Source of the DNA: Clostridiales bacterium
GTDB lineage: Bacteria; Bacillota; Clostridia; Christensenellales; CAG-138
Assembly (NCBI GenBank): GCA_004556165.1
Contig: SFIR01000011.1
Coordinates: 1 to 61,880, forward strand
Length of the DNA: 61,880 bases
Direction of reading: 5' to 3'
Below, piece by piece: positions 16,187-24,884 of this stretch. The translations under genes and the position numbers were made by a program. The stretch's first letter is position 1, and each line of letters starts with the position of its first letter. Below the pieces are notes generated by a model. It was not told where the DNA came from and did not search any database. It saw only the letters and a program-made list of their open reading frames with translations.

Positions 16187-16881
16187 TTTCCGGGAATGAG
16201 CATCAGAAGCAGGTTGGAATTATGGAAGAAGGCAGCAAGGGTATTGCCCTCGACCATATCTCGTATCGAATCGAAATTAAGGATTGTAAGCAGTATCGGT
16301 ACGAACATGAAGATAACCGCAAGCCCCAGCATGCCGCGGAGAAGACCTATTGCGCCGCCGAGAGCGAAATCCGCTTTGCGTATCTTTTTGAAATTAAAGG
16401 TGTAATCTGCCCAGCATATTATGAAGGTCGAAATAACCCTAAGCACGAGATAAACTATGATGAACGATGCAATATTTATAATGACCCTGACAAGGCTTTC
16501 ATTGAAATAATCACCGAGGGTTACGATGCCTTCGGATTCAAACCTTTTGAGGGTGATATTTTTATAAACGCTGTCTCGCAGGGGGAATACGAGATCGGAT
16601 CGCTCCATGACCTCCTCAAGCTCATCATCCGATATTTCATCTATGGGGACCTTCCTAAGCTCCACATCATAGATGCTTTCCGCGCCCTCCGTATAGCTGA
16701 GCATGGAATTATAGATATATTCATTATTCCTGATGGCACTCGAAATAGGGCCCATCAGCGCAAAAGCGAGCGCACAGGAAATTATGCTTGCGCCGAGAAC
16801 ATATACGCTCCAAAGGAATCCCTTATAGGCTCCCGATAGAATGTAAAGAAGAATTATGCCTATTATCGCAGCAGTTATCAT
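16183..16881 (-). CDS. CvpA-like membrane protein
   Basis: A 232-residue protein with an N-terminal pair of membrane helices (ITAAIIGIILLYILSGAYKG), an extracytoplasmic acidic loop (about 60-125) and two later membrane regions joined by ADFALGGAIGLLRGMLG, a motif like that at the end of CvpA/colicin V production proteins. The family is linked to envelope homeostasis but without a clear reaction. GGAGGTACGGG precedes the start. It is coupled to the methyltransferase downstream. Confidence 0.7.
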   Translation of the reverse strand: MITAAIIGIILLYILSGAYKGFLWSVYVLGASIISCALAFALMGPISSAIRNNEYIYNSMLSYTEGAESIYDVELRKVPIDEISDDELEEVMERSDLVFPLRDSVYKNITLKRFESEGIVTLGDYFNESLVRVIINIASFIIVYLVLRVISTFIICWADYTFNFKKIRKADFALGGAIGLLRGMLGLAVIFMFVPILLTILNFDSIRDMVEGNTLAAFFHNSNLLLMLIPGK

Positions 16882-16905
16882 CCCGTACCTCCTTTCCTTA
16901 TTAAA

Positions 16906-18015
16906 TCATTTGGCTTTCAGAAGCCGATAGCCCATCTCCGTGTGAACAAGCATATACCTGTCGGAGAGGAAATATGCCGCATCAATACTGCCTTCAATGG
17001 ATGTGCTTCCGTCAATGCTTCCGTCCGAAGCGTATTTTCTGATGCAGCTTCCCTTTATTGTGTAAAGCCTTCCGTTCAGCATCCCGAAATAGCTTCCCGG
17101 CTCGATGCTGACCGTTACAAAGGTATCCGATGCCGTATCGCTCTCCTTGACCGACAGCAGCTTTACGACCGCAGGGCTTTCCGTGCCTGCCGCAGTGAGA
17201 GCGAAGATGACATTTGACCCCGAAACAGCGGCGGACGAGCAGTCATACCCATAGATAAGAACCCTGTATATCTCCTTATTTGTGATGCGGTCATACCTTA
17301 TGAGCTGCTTTGTACCGACTGCAAAGATGCTCTTTTCGGTAAAGAACAGCTTGCCGACTATCATACCCTGTACGGAAAGAAGGCCGTTGATGCTGTTCCT
17401 GCCGAGATCATAGGTGGTTATGGTCGTAGTCAGATCCTGACCGACCGTCATAAGCTCGGCAGTATAGAAAACATTGCTGTCATAGCTTTCAAACCCGAAG
17501 CTCGTTATGACCGAGGAAGGATATTCCTTTGACCTCAGAAGATCGCCCGAAGCATTATAGATTTCTATTCGGTGGTTACCGTTCATGCCGAGGATATAGA
17601 AAGCGGCAAAATTTCCGCCGCAGCTGCATCCTTCGATAATGCCGTCAACCTCGATATTGCGCTTTAACCTTACTATCCTGAAGGAAATATCGGTATAGAC
17701 TATCTCTATTTCGCTTCCTGCTGCGATCCTGACCTGATCATCGGCAGCCCCGATATACTCGCTTTTATTCTTCTTTTCGCTTTTCAGGTCATAATAGTTA
17801 AAGTACCCGTTTTGATAGGTAATGATACCGTTTCCGTTGAAAACAAAATCATCGCCGGCGAGCTCATCCATATATGTAACGCTTACGACCTCTTTCAGGT
17901 TGTTTATTACACATACGCCCCCGATAACAGCGAGTACGGCAAGGACGAGAATGAGTATCAGCCTAAAGCCCCTGCTCGTTATGAACTTTTTGATGCCGCT
18001 CTTTTTACGGGCCAT
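16906..18015 (-). CDS. DUF5711-like membrane-anchored protein
   Basis: A 369-residue protein with a basic start, one membrane helix (about 17-37), and a long extracytoplasmic domain made of repeating short beta-rich units (for example GNGIITYQNGYFNYYDLKSE and KLFFTEKSIFAVGTKQLIRYD). The pattern suggests a beta-propeller. It fits the DUF5711 family, which is of unknown role and common in Clostridia. It sits 24 bp upstream of the CvpA-like gene and is probably in one operon with it. Confidence 0.7.
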   Translation of the reverse strand: MARKKSGIKKFITSRGFRLILILVLAVLAVIGGVCVINNLKEVVSVTYMDELAGDDFVFNGNGIITYQNGYFNYYDLKSEKKNKSEYIGAADDQVRIAAGSEIEIVYTDISFRIVRLKRNIEVDGIIEGCSCGGNFAAFYILGMNGNHRIEIYNASGDLLRSKEYPSSVITSFGFESYDSNVFYTAELMTVGQDLTTTITTYDLGRNSINGLLSVQGMIVGKLFFTEKSIFAVGTKQLIRYDRITNKEIYRVLIYGYDCSSAAVSGSNVIFALTAAGTESPAVVKLLSVKESDTASDTFVTVSIEPGSYFGMLNGRLYTIKGSCIRKYASDGSIDGSTSIEGSIDAAYFLSDRYMLVHTEMGYRLLKAK

Positions 18016-18042
18016 TTCTTATTCCTTTCGCCGGAAATCCGC

Positions 18043-18972
18043 TCAGGCCTTAATGACCCTCAGAACGCCCGGAAGTATCTTATAGAGGACGGGTGTGCGG
18101 AGGATAATCTCCCCGTCGGTCTCGATAAGGTAATTTTCATCCGAATCAATAATAATTTCGGAAGTCCTGAAATAGTTTACAACCTTGCTTTTAATATGCT
18201 TGCCCTTTATAAATGCAGGGAGCAGCCTTAGAAAAGTCAAGGTACTGACGTCTTTGACGAGGCATATATCGAATTTACCGTCATCAACCTCCGCAAGGGG
18301 AGTGCCGAGCATTCCGCCGCCGAAGCATTTGCCGTTGCCGACGATGCAGATGAGCATATCAAGCTCCTTTTCAAGCTCCTTGCACTTGATTCTTACGCGC
18401 AGCTTCGTCTTATGGATGAGCGCTTCCGCAACCCCGATGAGGTAGGGGAGCATACCCTTTGCTTTTTTTGCATGCTTTGCGGTATTCTCAAGCACGCTCA
18501 CATCAAAGCCCTGACCTGCGACGTTTACAAAGAATTTCTGCCTTTTTTCGCCATGAAGCTCGGCAGCAAGACCCATATCCACCTTTTTCACATTGTTGCT
18601 TAGCAGGATTTCGACTGCCTTTTCCGCATTGCTCGGGATATTAAGAGATTTTGCAAAGTCATTGCCCGTACCGAAGGGGAGGACACCGAAGGTAAGCTCA
18701 TCTTTTCCCAATAATACGGGAGCGACCTCGCCGACAGTACCGTCACCGCCGACGGCAACGATGAATTTTGAGCCCTCTCCGACCGCTTTTTGCGCTATCT
18801 CGGTTGCGTGACCGGGATGCTCCGTTTTAATAACGCTGTAATTGACGCCTGCCTGCTTCAAAAGAGCCTCGGCTTCATCAAACATTTTACCGCTTCTTCC
18901 GCTGCCGGCAACGGGATTGAGGATGAACAGAATCTCATCCTCGATGCCGGTCCTTATGTTACATGCTTCCAT
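18043..18972 (-). CDS. Diacylglycerol/lipid kinase family protein, copy 2
   Basis: A 309-residue protein with LFILNPVAGSGRSGKMF, the nucleotide loop VGGDGTVGEVA and the fully canonical PFGTGNDFAKSL, unlike copy 1 at 7488-8444, which has GSTNDFA. It should phosphorylate diacylglycerol or a related lipid on the inner face of the membrane. The ATG at 18972 is preferred because the upstream in-frame codons lie inside the ThpR-like gene. The DUF5711 gene follows after about 27 bp. Confidence 0.87.
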   Translation of the reverse strand: MEACNIRTGIEDEILFILNPVAGSGRSGKMFDEAEALLKQAGVNYSVIKTEHPGHATEIAQKAVGEGSKFIVAVGGDGTVGEVAPVLLGKDELTFGVLPFGTGNDFAKSLNIPSNAEKAVEILLSNNVKKVDMGLAAELHGEKRQKFFVNVAGQGFDVSVLENTAKHAKKAKGMLPYLIGVAEALIHKTKLRVRIKCKELEKELDMLICIVGNGKCFGGGMLGTPLAEVDDGKFDICLVKDVSTLTFLRLLPAFIKGKHIKSKVVNYFRTSEIIIDSDENYLIETDGEIILRTPVLYKILPGVLRVIKA

Positions 18973-18982
18973 AAAATTTTCC

Positions 18983-19516
18983 CTAAAATTTCTCCCTGTG
19001 AAGGGGTATAAACACGGTCTTTCCGTTTTCCTTTCTGCTTTCAAACAGAGTTATGCCGTTTACAGTCATCTCCGTTTTGAATTTATGATCCTGCATTTCG
19101 GAATAGGTCAGCTCATCATGCCCGACATTTCTTCCTATTATCACCGTCGGTGAAAACCTCTTGTATTCGCGTGCAAAGCCGTGATCGGAAAGCGCACATT
19201 CGAGGCTTTCACGAAGTATATCGAGCTCTTCAAGGCTTCCCTTCATCGTGATAAACGAAGTCTTATGACCGCTCTTTTCGGTATACATATAGCGGTCGGG
19301 CTTGAGCAAGAAGGGTCGTATTCCCTGCGAAGCCTTTTTCATGGCATTGACTGCGCCTACAAGATCGCTGCTCTCGCCTATGAAATGAAGGGTGATATGA
19401 AGATCATCCTCATTGACGAATTTACCGCCCGTGCTCTTTATCCTCAGCTCCTTAGCAGCAAGCGAAATCTCCCTTTTCATCGGCTTAGGAAGCTCTATCG
19501 CAATAAATAATCTCAT
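18983..19516 (-). CDS. thpR: RNA 2',3'-cyclic phosphodiesterase-like (ThpR/LigT) protein with a degraded second motif
   Basis: A 177-residue 2H-phosphoesterase-fold protein starting RLFIAIELPKP. The first catalytic motif is intact (DDLHITLHFIGE, about 42-53). The second HxTx motif, normally like FxPHVTLGR, reads RFSPTVIIGR here, lacking both the His and the Thr. The fold is clear, but two-histidine catalysis appears impossible, so it may be inactive or act in binding only. It lies between the M32 peptidase and the lipid kinase on the same strand. Confidence 0.75.
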   Translation of the reverse strand: MRLFIAIELPKPMKREISLAAKELRIKSTGGKFVNEDDLHITLHFIGESSDLVGAVNAMKKASQGIRPFLLKPDRYMYTEKSGHKTSFITMKGSLEELDILRESLECALSDHGFAREYKRFSPTVIIGRNVGHDELTYSEMQDHKFKTEMTVNGITLFESRKENGKTVFIPLHREKF

Positions 19517-19518
19517 CT

Positions 19519-21021
19519 TTACAGGTTATAAATCTTTTCGTACTTCTCTTTAAGATAATTTACATAATAATCGGCATTGAATTTCTCGCCGCAGGCATTC
19601 ATAATAAGCTCATCGGGCTTTTTGACCTTGCCGTATTTATATATCTTATCGGTAAGCCATGCGGTTATCTCGGGTATTCTGCCTTCGGATACAAGCTTAT
19701 CAATATCAAGCTCCTTTTTCATATGATGGTAGATCTGCGCGCCGTAGGCGGAACCCAGGGCATAGCTCGGGAAATAGCCTATCGAACCGCCGGACCAATG
19801 CGAATCCTGAAGCACGCCCTCGGTATCGCTCGGGACGTCCACGCCGAGGTATTCTTTATAAAGCCTGTTCCATTCCGCGGGCAGCTCCTTGGTGGTTAGG
19901 CTTCCGTCCATAAGCCTCTTTTCAAGCTCGTATCTTACCATGATATGAAGGCAGTAGGTGACCTCATCCGCTTCTGTTCTTATGAGAGAGGGCTCGGATT
20001 TATTGACCGCAAGATAAAAATCATGCGCGGTAACGCCTTCGAGCTGCTCGGGGAAGAGCTTTTTCATCTCGGGGAAGACGTATTCAATAAAGGCTTCGCT
20101 CCTGCCGATGATATTCTCATAGAAACGGGATTGGGATTCGTGAATGCCCAATGAAGAACCCGTTGCAAGGGGAGAACCTATCAAATCATCGCCCGTATTG
20201 AGCTCGTACAGCGCATGGCCGCCCTCATGAATGACGGAATACATGCTGCTTATTGCCATATTCTCATAATAATGGGTCGTAATCCTGACGTCATGCTTAT
20301 TGAAATTGGTGGTAAAGGGATGTTCGACCTCGCCGAGCACGCAGTCATCGGGATTGATGCCCATGACATTCATAAGATATGCCATGAATTTTCTCTGCTC
20401 GGGTATGGGGTATGATTTATTCATAAAGGAAGTATCAATAATATCTCCCTTTTCGGTTATCCTCTTTACGAGGGGAACGAGCTCCTTTTTCAGCTTGCCG
20501 AAAAATTCATCGAGCATTTCGATGCTTGCGCCGTCCTCAAATTCATTGAGCCAATAATCGTACGCGCATTTATCCGTATGCTGATATTCCGCAAATTTTC
20601 TGTTATAATCGACAATTTTTGCAAGAATGGGTTCAAAAAGAGAATAGTTGTTCGTATTCTTCGCTTCGCGCCATTTGCTGTTGGCTTCGGCAAGCAGGGC
20701 GGTGAAAGCGGTATACTCCTCAATGGGGATATTCTTCATGAATTCAATAGACTTGTGCTCCTCCTCGGCTTCACGGCGGAGAAGCTCGGGAAGCTCATCC
20801 TTATGAGCCATCAGCACCTCAACTGCTTCCATCCTTTCGGGGTCAACGGTGAGATTATAAGTAATTTCGCTCATTATCTCCATAGTCTCGGCAAAGCCCT
20901 GCGCAGCGTTTTTCGGCGCCGCTGTGTCCAAATCATAATACATTACGCCGAGCGCATGGTCGAAAGCATGGCTCTTTTTCGTAAAACCTCTGAATACTTC
21001 AACAGCCTTATTGAGTTCCAT
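19519..21021 (-). CDS. M32 family metallocarboxypeptidase
   Basis: A 500-residue protein, the normal length for thermostable carboxypeptidase Taq-like enzymes. The zinc motif HEGGHALYE lies near residue 265 and the third ligand in GIHESQSRFYEN about 30 residues later; SLGIHESQSR is a family signature. It removes C-terminal amino acids from peptides in the cytoplasm. AGGAGAAATAAA precedes the ATG at 21021. The start lies only 18 bp after dnaN. Confidence 0.93.
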   Translation of the reverse strand: MELNKAVEVFRGFTKKSHAFDHALGVMYYDLDTAAPKNAAQGFAETMEIMSEITYNLTVDPERMEAVEVLMAHKDELPELLRREAEEEHKSIEFMKNIPIEEYTAFTALLAEANSKWREAKNTNNYSLFEPILAKIVDYNRKFAEYQHTDKCAYDYWLNEFEDGASIEMLDEFFGKLKKELVPLVKRITEKGDIIDTSFMNKSYPIPEQRKFMAYLMNVMGINPDDCVLGEVEHPFTTNFNKHDVRITTHYYENMAISSMYSVIHEGGHALYELNTGDDLIGSPLATGSSLGIHESQSRFYENIIGRSEAFIEYVFPEMKKLFPEQLEGVTAHDFYLAVNKSEPSLIRTEADEVTYCLHIMVRYELEKRLMDGSLTTKELPAEWNRLYKEYLGVDVPSDTEGVLQDSHWSGGSIGYFPSYALGSAYGAQIYHHMKKELDIDKLVSEGRIPEITAWLTDKIYKYGKVKKPDELIMNACGEKFNADYYVNYLKEKYEKIYNL

Positions 21022-21039
21022 TTTATTTCTCCTTTTCAA

Positions 21040-22143
21040 TCAGTTAAAAAGCCTTACAGGCAGTACCATATAATAGAATTTATCTCCGTCGGTCGGAGTT
21101 ATGACGCAGGGGGTGACGGAATTATTCATATTGAGATAGACGGTCTCTTCATCCAGCACCTTCATTATATCAAGGATGTACTTTGCATTGAAAGCTATAT
21201 CGAATTCCTTACCGACAAGGTTTATTTCGATTTCGTCATTGATGCTGCCCTTTTCGCTGTTCGCTGTAATGCTTAGGGTATCATGCGAAAAGCTAAATTT
21301 GATGAGATTTGATTTACTCTCCCTTGCCATGAGCAGCGCTCTTTCGGCACTGTCGCGAAGCTCACTTACATTCACGCTGACCTTTGTCGCAAAATTCTTT
21401 GGGAGGATACCGCCGTAATTGACGTATTCGCCGTCAAGCAGCCTTGAGATCAGCTTTGTTGTGCCGATATTCAGCATTAGATGGGTGGATGAGAAGGTAA
21501 GCTTAATCTTTTCCTCATCATTAAGCAGAATATTTGAAATCTCCTGCAATGCGCGTATGGGAAGGATAACGGATTTTTCGCCTGTGCAGTTATCTATCTT
21601 TTCAGTTCTCATAGCAAGACGGAAGCCGTCAAGCGCGACCATGATTAGCTTCTTATCCTCGGTAAATTTCAAAAGAACTCCGTTCAAAATGGGCTTTGAT
21701 TCATCATACGAAACCGAAAAGCTCGTTTGACGTATCATGCTCTTGAGTATACCCTGCTCTATCTCGGCTGAAAATTCGTCATTGACCCTGACCATCTCAG
21801 GGTATTCCTCCGCCGGCATTATCTGAAGCGAAGATTTGACTCTTCCCGATTTTATTTTGAGGGAGTTTTTCTCGCTCTCGAATGAAATGCTTTCGCCGTT
21901 CAGCCTTCTCAGCAGATCGAAGCAGAGCTTGCCCGGAAGCACGGCGCAGCCCTCCTCCTCGACCATTGCCGGGATTTCGGTCTCTATCTGAAGCGAGAGA
22001 TCGGAGCATTTCATATAGAGATTTCCGTTGCCGGCATAGATATAGATGCCCTCCAGTATCGGCAGGCTGCTGTGCGCAGGCATTGCCTTCGTAACAACGG
22101 AGACGGCTTCGTTCATCTCGTTCGTATCAACAGTGAATCGCAT
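21040..22143 (-). CDS. dnaN: DNA polymerase III beta subunit (sliding clamp)
   Basis: A 367-residue clamp with the typical opening MRFTVDTNEMNEAVSVVTKA, SLPILEGIYIY, an LLDGEYVNYGGILPK strand in the third quarter and the closing DKFYYMVLPVRL. It forms a ring on DNA that holds the replicative polymerase. GGGGGAGATAAA before the ATG at 22143 fixes the start; the in-frame sequence further upstream is simple trinucleotide repeat and not protein-like. dnaN usually sits beside dnaA and the origin; here dnaA is absent but the region upstream looks like an origin. Confidence 0.95.
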   Translation of the reverse strand: MRFTVDTNEMNEAVSVVTKAMPAHSSLPILEGIYIYAGNGNLYMKCSDLSLQIETEIPAMVEEEGCAVLPGKLCFDLLRRLNGESISFESEKNSLKIKSGRVKSSLQIMPAEEYPEMVRVNDEFSAEIEQGILKSMIRQTSFSVSYDESKPILNGVLLKFTEDKKLIMVALDGFRLAMRTEKIDNCTGEKSVILPIRALQEISNILLNDEEKIKLTFSSTHLMLNIGTTKLISRLLDGEYVNYGGILPKNFATKVSVNVSELRDSAERALLMARESKSNLIKFSFSHDTLSITANSEKGSINDEIEINLVGKEFDIAFNAKYILDIMKVLDEETVYLNMNNSVTPCVITPTDGDKFYYMVLPVRLFN

Positions 22144-22530
22144 TTTATCTCCCCCTATATTATTATTATTATTATTAGTACAGCAGTAGCAGCAGTAGCT
22201 GCAAGGATAATTCGGATAACTCCCGTTTTTCCTGATTTTATTTATATTTTTAATCAACAGCCGATGTTTACTGATAAAGGATAAAATGACCTCTTATCAA
22301 CATTATCCTTTTATCCTCTTTTTTCACAACCATCAATAATCCTTCCTTGTGGAAACCATGGAAACTACGGATAATCTTTCCTCTTTTTCCATGCTTTCCA
22401 TGCGGATAAAGCGGTGAATAAAAAAGATGTTGTAATACAAATTAAAGATTACACATCGGAATATGAATATAAGTTGATAAAAACGAGGATAAATTTTTCG
22501 ACATTTTTTCACAATATTCATATTATACCA
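22144..22530. other. Candidate chromosomal replication origin (oriC)
   Basis: A gene-free AT-rich stretch directly upstream of dnaN with a high density of DnaA-box-like 9-mers: TTATCAACA (22294-22302), TTATCCTTT (22303-22311), TTATCCTCT (22311-22319), and on the minus strand TTATCCTTG (22202-22210), TTATCCGAA (22211-22219), TTATCCGTA (22366-22374), TTATCCGCA (22401-22409) and TTATCAACT (22472-22480). The consensus is TTATCCACA; none is perfect. Gene direction changes on either side and parABS lies 7 kb away. No function was tested. Confidence 0.6.
22159..22198. repeat. Trinucleotide tract (ATT)6 plus two 9-bp repeats
   Basis: Six ATT units (22159-22176) are followed by two direct copies of CAGCAGTAG (22181-22189 and 22190-22198), next to tandem DnaA-box-like 9-mers at 22202-22219. 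On the minus strand the order is box, box, CTACTGCTG repeats, TAA repeats. That resembles the DnaA-trio unwinding element of bacterial origins. Confidence 0.6.
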
Positions 22531-22683
22531 TACTCATTATAAGGTAAAGACCCTGCAAAAGCAATAGTTTTTTAGGATAATATGAAGAATAAAGGCGTAT
22601 TCCGGCTTTACGTTTTCTCATTCCGGCGGATAAAACAGCTTTATGCCTTCGAGCTCTTATAATAAGAATTCTTCCGCTTTCCG

Positions 22684-22715
22684 AAAAAAACGGTACCCCA
22701 AAAGCCGGGGTACCG
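22684..22715 (-). terminator. Terminator of folT
   Basis: CGGTACCCC (22691-22699) pairs with GGGGTACCG (22707-22715); on the minus strand it is followed by seven T residues. It closes the folT transcript before it reaches the putative origin. The stretch 22531-22683 shows no supported gene. Confidence 0.85.
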
Positions 22716-22733
22716 CAAAAACCGAAAAGAGAT

Positions 22734-23840
22734 TTATCCGTCGTAGTAGAAATCAAAGCCATCAAAGGTTATCTGATAGAATGAAATATTAAGCTTTTTA
22801 ATATCTTCATCCGAGAATGTGTAAACGAAGCCGTAAGGCTTTTCGCTTCCTTCTGCAGCAAAGATAAAGGTTATATTGCTGACTGAAAGCTCCGCTTCAT
22901 CAACGCCCGTTTCTTTCGCAACGGCTTCGAGTATATCGCTGCTTCTTTCGGAAATGACCTTTGTCGTGGGGTTATAATGAAGCACGAGCTCTTTTCCGTC
23001 CTCACTGATGATTGTACATTTATATGTCGAGCCGTCATCGCCCTTTTCCCTTACGGCCTCGACGGTCACATTTTCATTTCCCGCAAAGGCTTTTTTGACT
23101 GCCTTTTTCGCATCTGCGCCGTTCTTCCAAAAGACGTAGCCGATTATTGCTGCTGCGCTTATGAGGAGAGCGAGCACGAGCGCAATAATGTGCTTTGCCT
23201 TAATCTCCATTTTCTTCGGCTTGAAATGGGTATAGCCAAGGCTGTAAAGGGCACTGCTCAGCGCACCGAGCCAGAAGACAAGAATAACGCATTCAATCGG
23301 GAACATCGCCGCATTCTTCGCAACCCTTGCAATGGTGATGAATTCATATGCGCCGAGGTAATAGACCTTGTTATACCAGGTCATTATTATCGGGTTTATG
23401 ATAAAATTGCAGATGATAACGACTGCGAGCCTTGAAAGGATTATTCTCCAGACCGAGAGCTTCTGCCTGTAAAGGAACATGCCGAAGATAAAGCCGCTCA
23501 TCATTTCAACTATGATGAACGGGAAGAAATAATCTCCAATCGGGAAAATTATTGCTCCCAGCGTGTCGCTGACTGCGCCGACTGCAAGCGCCATTATCGG
23601 GCCGTAGATCATGGAACCCAGGGAATTGACCATAAAGTCAAAGCCCAAGTACAGAAGCGGCGGAGCGATGGGGATTTTGAAGCTTTTAATCACGACGCGG
23701 AGCGCGATGATGATTGCAGCGAAGACGAGCATTTTTATACTCTCGAATTCCATTGCGCTTAGCTGCCAAAAGCGCTTTGAGAAGGGGTGGGTAAAGGTTT
23801 CACGGGAAACATTACCTGTGGTTTTAATAGTTTTTTCCAT
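22734..23840 (-). CDS. folT: Folate-type ECF transporter S component with C-terminal extension
   Basis: A 368-residue membrane protein. Residues about 30-215 form the S component (ALRVVIKSFKIPIAPPLLYL, then LGFDFMVNSLGSMIYGPIMA), a plan typical of the FolT group. A last helix (about 222-245) leads into a roughly 120-residue soluble domain (TYKCTIISEDGKELVLHYNP, then TGVDEAELSVSNITF) that resembles a PepSY-type module; S components normally end before this. A THF riboswitch upstream supports folate as substrate. The ATG at 23840 follows GGGAGG by about 12 bp. A parS-like site lies inside the early codons (NVSRETF). Confidence 0.8.
   Translation of the reverse strand: MEKTIKTTGNVSRETFTHPFSKRFWQLSAMEFESIKMLVFAAIIIALRVVIKSFKIPIAPPLLYLGFDFMVNSLGSMIYGPIMALAVGAVSDTLGAIIFPIGDYFFPFIIVEMMSGFIFGMFLYRQKLSVWRIILSRLAVVIICNFIINPIIMTWYNKVYYLGAYEFITIARVAKNAAMFPIECVILVFWLGALSSALYSLGYTHFKPKKMEIKAKHIIALVLALLISAAAIIGYVFWKNGADAKKAVKKAFAGNENVTVEAVREKGDDGSTYKCTIISEDGKELVLHYNPTTKVISERSSDILEAVAKETGVDEAELSVSNITFIFAAEGSEKPYGFVYTFSDEDIKKLNISFYQITFDGFDFYYDG
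23796..23811. promoter_or_regulatory. parS-like site 1 (inside folT)
   Basis: GGTTTCACGGGAAACA matches 14 of 16 positions of the ParB-binding consensus TGTTTCACGTGAAACA. It lies in coding sequence and is read as part of NVSRETF. Confidence 0.6.
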
Positions 23841-23954
23841 AAAAAAATCGAATCCTCCCAACAAGAGCATTCGTTGTTACTGCAAAAATGCCTGCAAAAA
23901 CATGCAGATATTTCTGCCTTCTGTAACAGCGGGATGCGGTGACTGCACAGCAAC

Positions 23955-24075
23955 CTCCGGCGGACGAGTGCAGCCCTGTACGGAATTATACACTCTCATC
24001 CGGCTGAGTTTTCGTTTGAGGATCAACTCCCTGTATCCTCAACACTTACGAAACTCGCTGCCACCTACTCTGTTT
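23955..24075 (-). promoter_or_regulatory. Tetrahydrofolate (THF) riboswitch
   Basis: On the minus strand the landmarks appear in order: AGAGTAGGTGGCAGC, CGTAAGTG, a strong hairpin (TTGAGGAT/ATCCTCAA) with a GGGAGT loop, ACGAAAACTC, then GCTGCACTCGTCC. GCAGC pairs with GCTGC, and loop GAGT can pair with ACTC, as the pseudoknot of this class requires. The position directly upstream of a folate-type transporter agrees. Coordinates are approximate; a covariance-model search would settle it. Confidence 0.75.
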
Positions 24076-24082
24076 TTTTGCT

Positions 24083-24111
24083 ATCATAGCAGAACACATA
24101 TAAAAAATCAA
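24083..24111 (-). promoter_or_regulatory. Promoter for folT
   Basis: On the minus strand TTGATT (24111-24106) and TATGAT (24088-24083) are spaced by 17 bp, just before the THF aptamer. Confidence 0.7.
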
Positions 24112-24207
24112 GCGTTTTATTGAATTTGTATGCCTTTTTATTCAAATTATACCATTTATTTCAAAAAAAGACCTTATTTATTCATTTTCAATTCACATAT
24201 TTGATGT

Positions 24208-24213
24208 TATAAT
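24208..24213 (+). promoter_or_regulatory. -10 box upstream of the LOG-family gene
   Basis: TATAAT lies 30 bp before the start codon. A clear -35 box was not seen. Confidence 0.45.
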
Positions 24214-24242
24214 ACTGTAAAGAAACCTTGGGAGAAAACGAA

Positions 24243-24854
24243 ATGACAGAAGTACATAAAAGAATATGCGTATTCGGTGCGTCCAGCAGTTCCATACCCG
24301 AAAGCTGCATTGATTTTGCGTACTCCCTCGGTGAGCTTCTTGCAAAAAATGATATGGGGCTCGTTTTCGGAGCAGGGCGCAGCGGGCTTATGGGAGCCTG
24401 TGCGCGCGGCGCGCACAGCGGTAACGGCGAGATTATCGGCATCATTCCCGAAAAGCTCAATATTCCCGGTATCTATTATGAATACTGCACCGAGAGAATA
24501 GAGACTCCGACCATGCACGAACGAAAAGCGCTGATGGAAGAAAAGGCGGATGCATTCGTTGCGCTTCCCGGAGGCTTCGGGACTATCGAGGAGCTTATGG
24601 AGGTAATGACCCTGAAGCAGCTCGGTTATCACAATAAACCGATAGTTATTGCGAATATAGATGATTATTATTCGTCACTGCTCGGGCAGTTCGCCTGCTG
24701 CGTGCGTGACGGCTATACCAATAAGGAATTTCTGAAGCTGTATTCCGTTGCGAATACTCCCGAAGAGGTCATCAAAGAGATAAATTCCCATGATTCGCTC
24801 GTCACCGAAGGAGTTATAGAAGAAGCACTCCGCGAGCGCATAGGGAGTGCATGA
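24243..24854 (+). CDS. LOG family (TIGR00730-type) protein
   Basis: A 203-residue Rossmann-fold protein with RICVFGASSS at its start, VFGAGRSGLMGACARGA, METPTMHERKALM-like ETPTMHERKALM, and the hallmark LPGGFGTIEELMEV. LOG proteins split nucleoside monophosphate cytokinin precursors in plants; many bacterial members act as phosphoribohydrolases on purine nucleotides, but the substrate here is unknown. The ATG at 24243 is chosen because GGGAGAA lies upstream; the in-frame TTG at 24228 would use up that site. Confidence 0.87.
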   Translation: MTEVHKRICVFGASSSSIPESCIDFAYSLGELLAKNDMGLVFGAGRSGLMGACARGAHSGNGEIIGIIPEKLNIPGIYYEYCTERIETPTMHERKALMEEKADAFVALPGGFGTIEELMEVMTLKQLGYHNKPIVIANIDDYYSSLLGQFACCVRDGYTNKEFLKLYSVANTPEEVIKEINSHDSLVTEGVIEEALRERIGSA

Positions 24855-24884
24855 AAAATACGGCGTTTGAACGGTAAATGATTG

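Noticed and set aside
23929..24075. The folT leader as a T-box
   Set aside because: A GGTGGCAGCG stretch resembles the T-box core, but it lies at the 5' end, and the order of elements fits a THF riboswitch instead.
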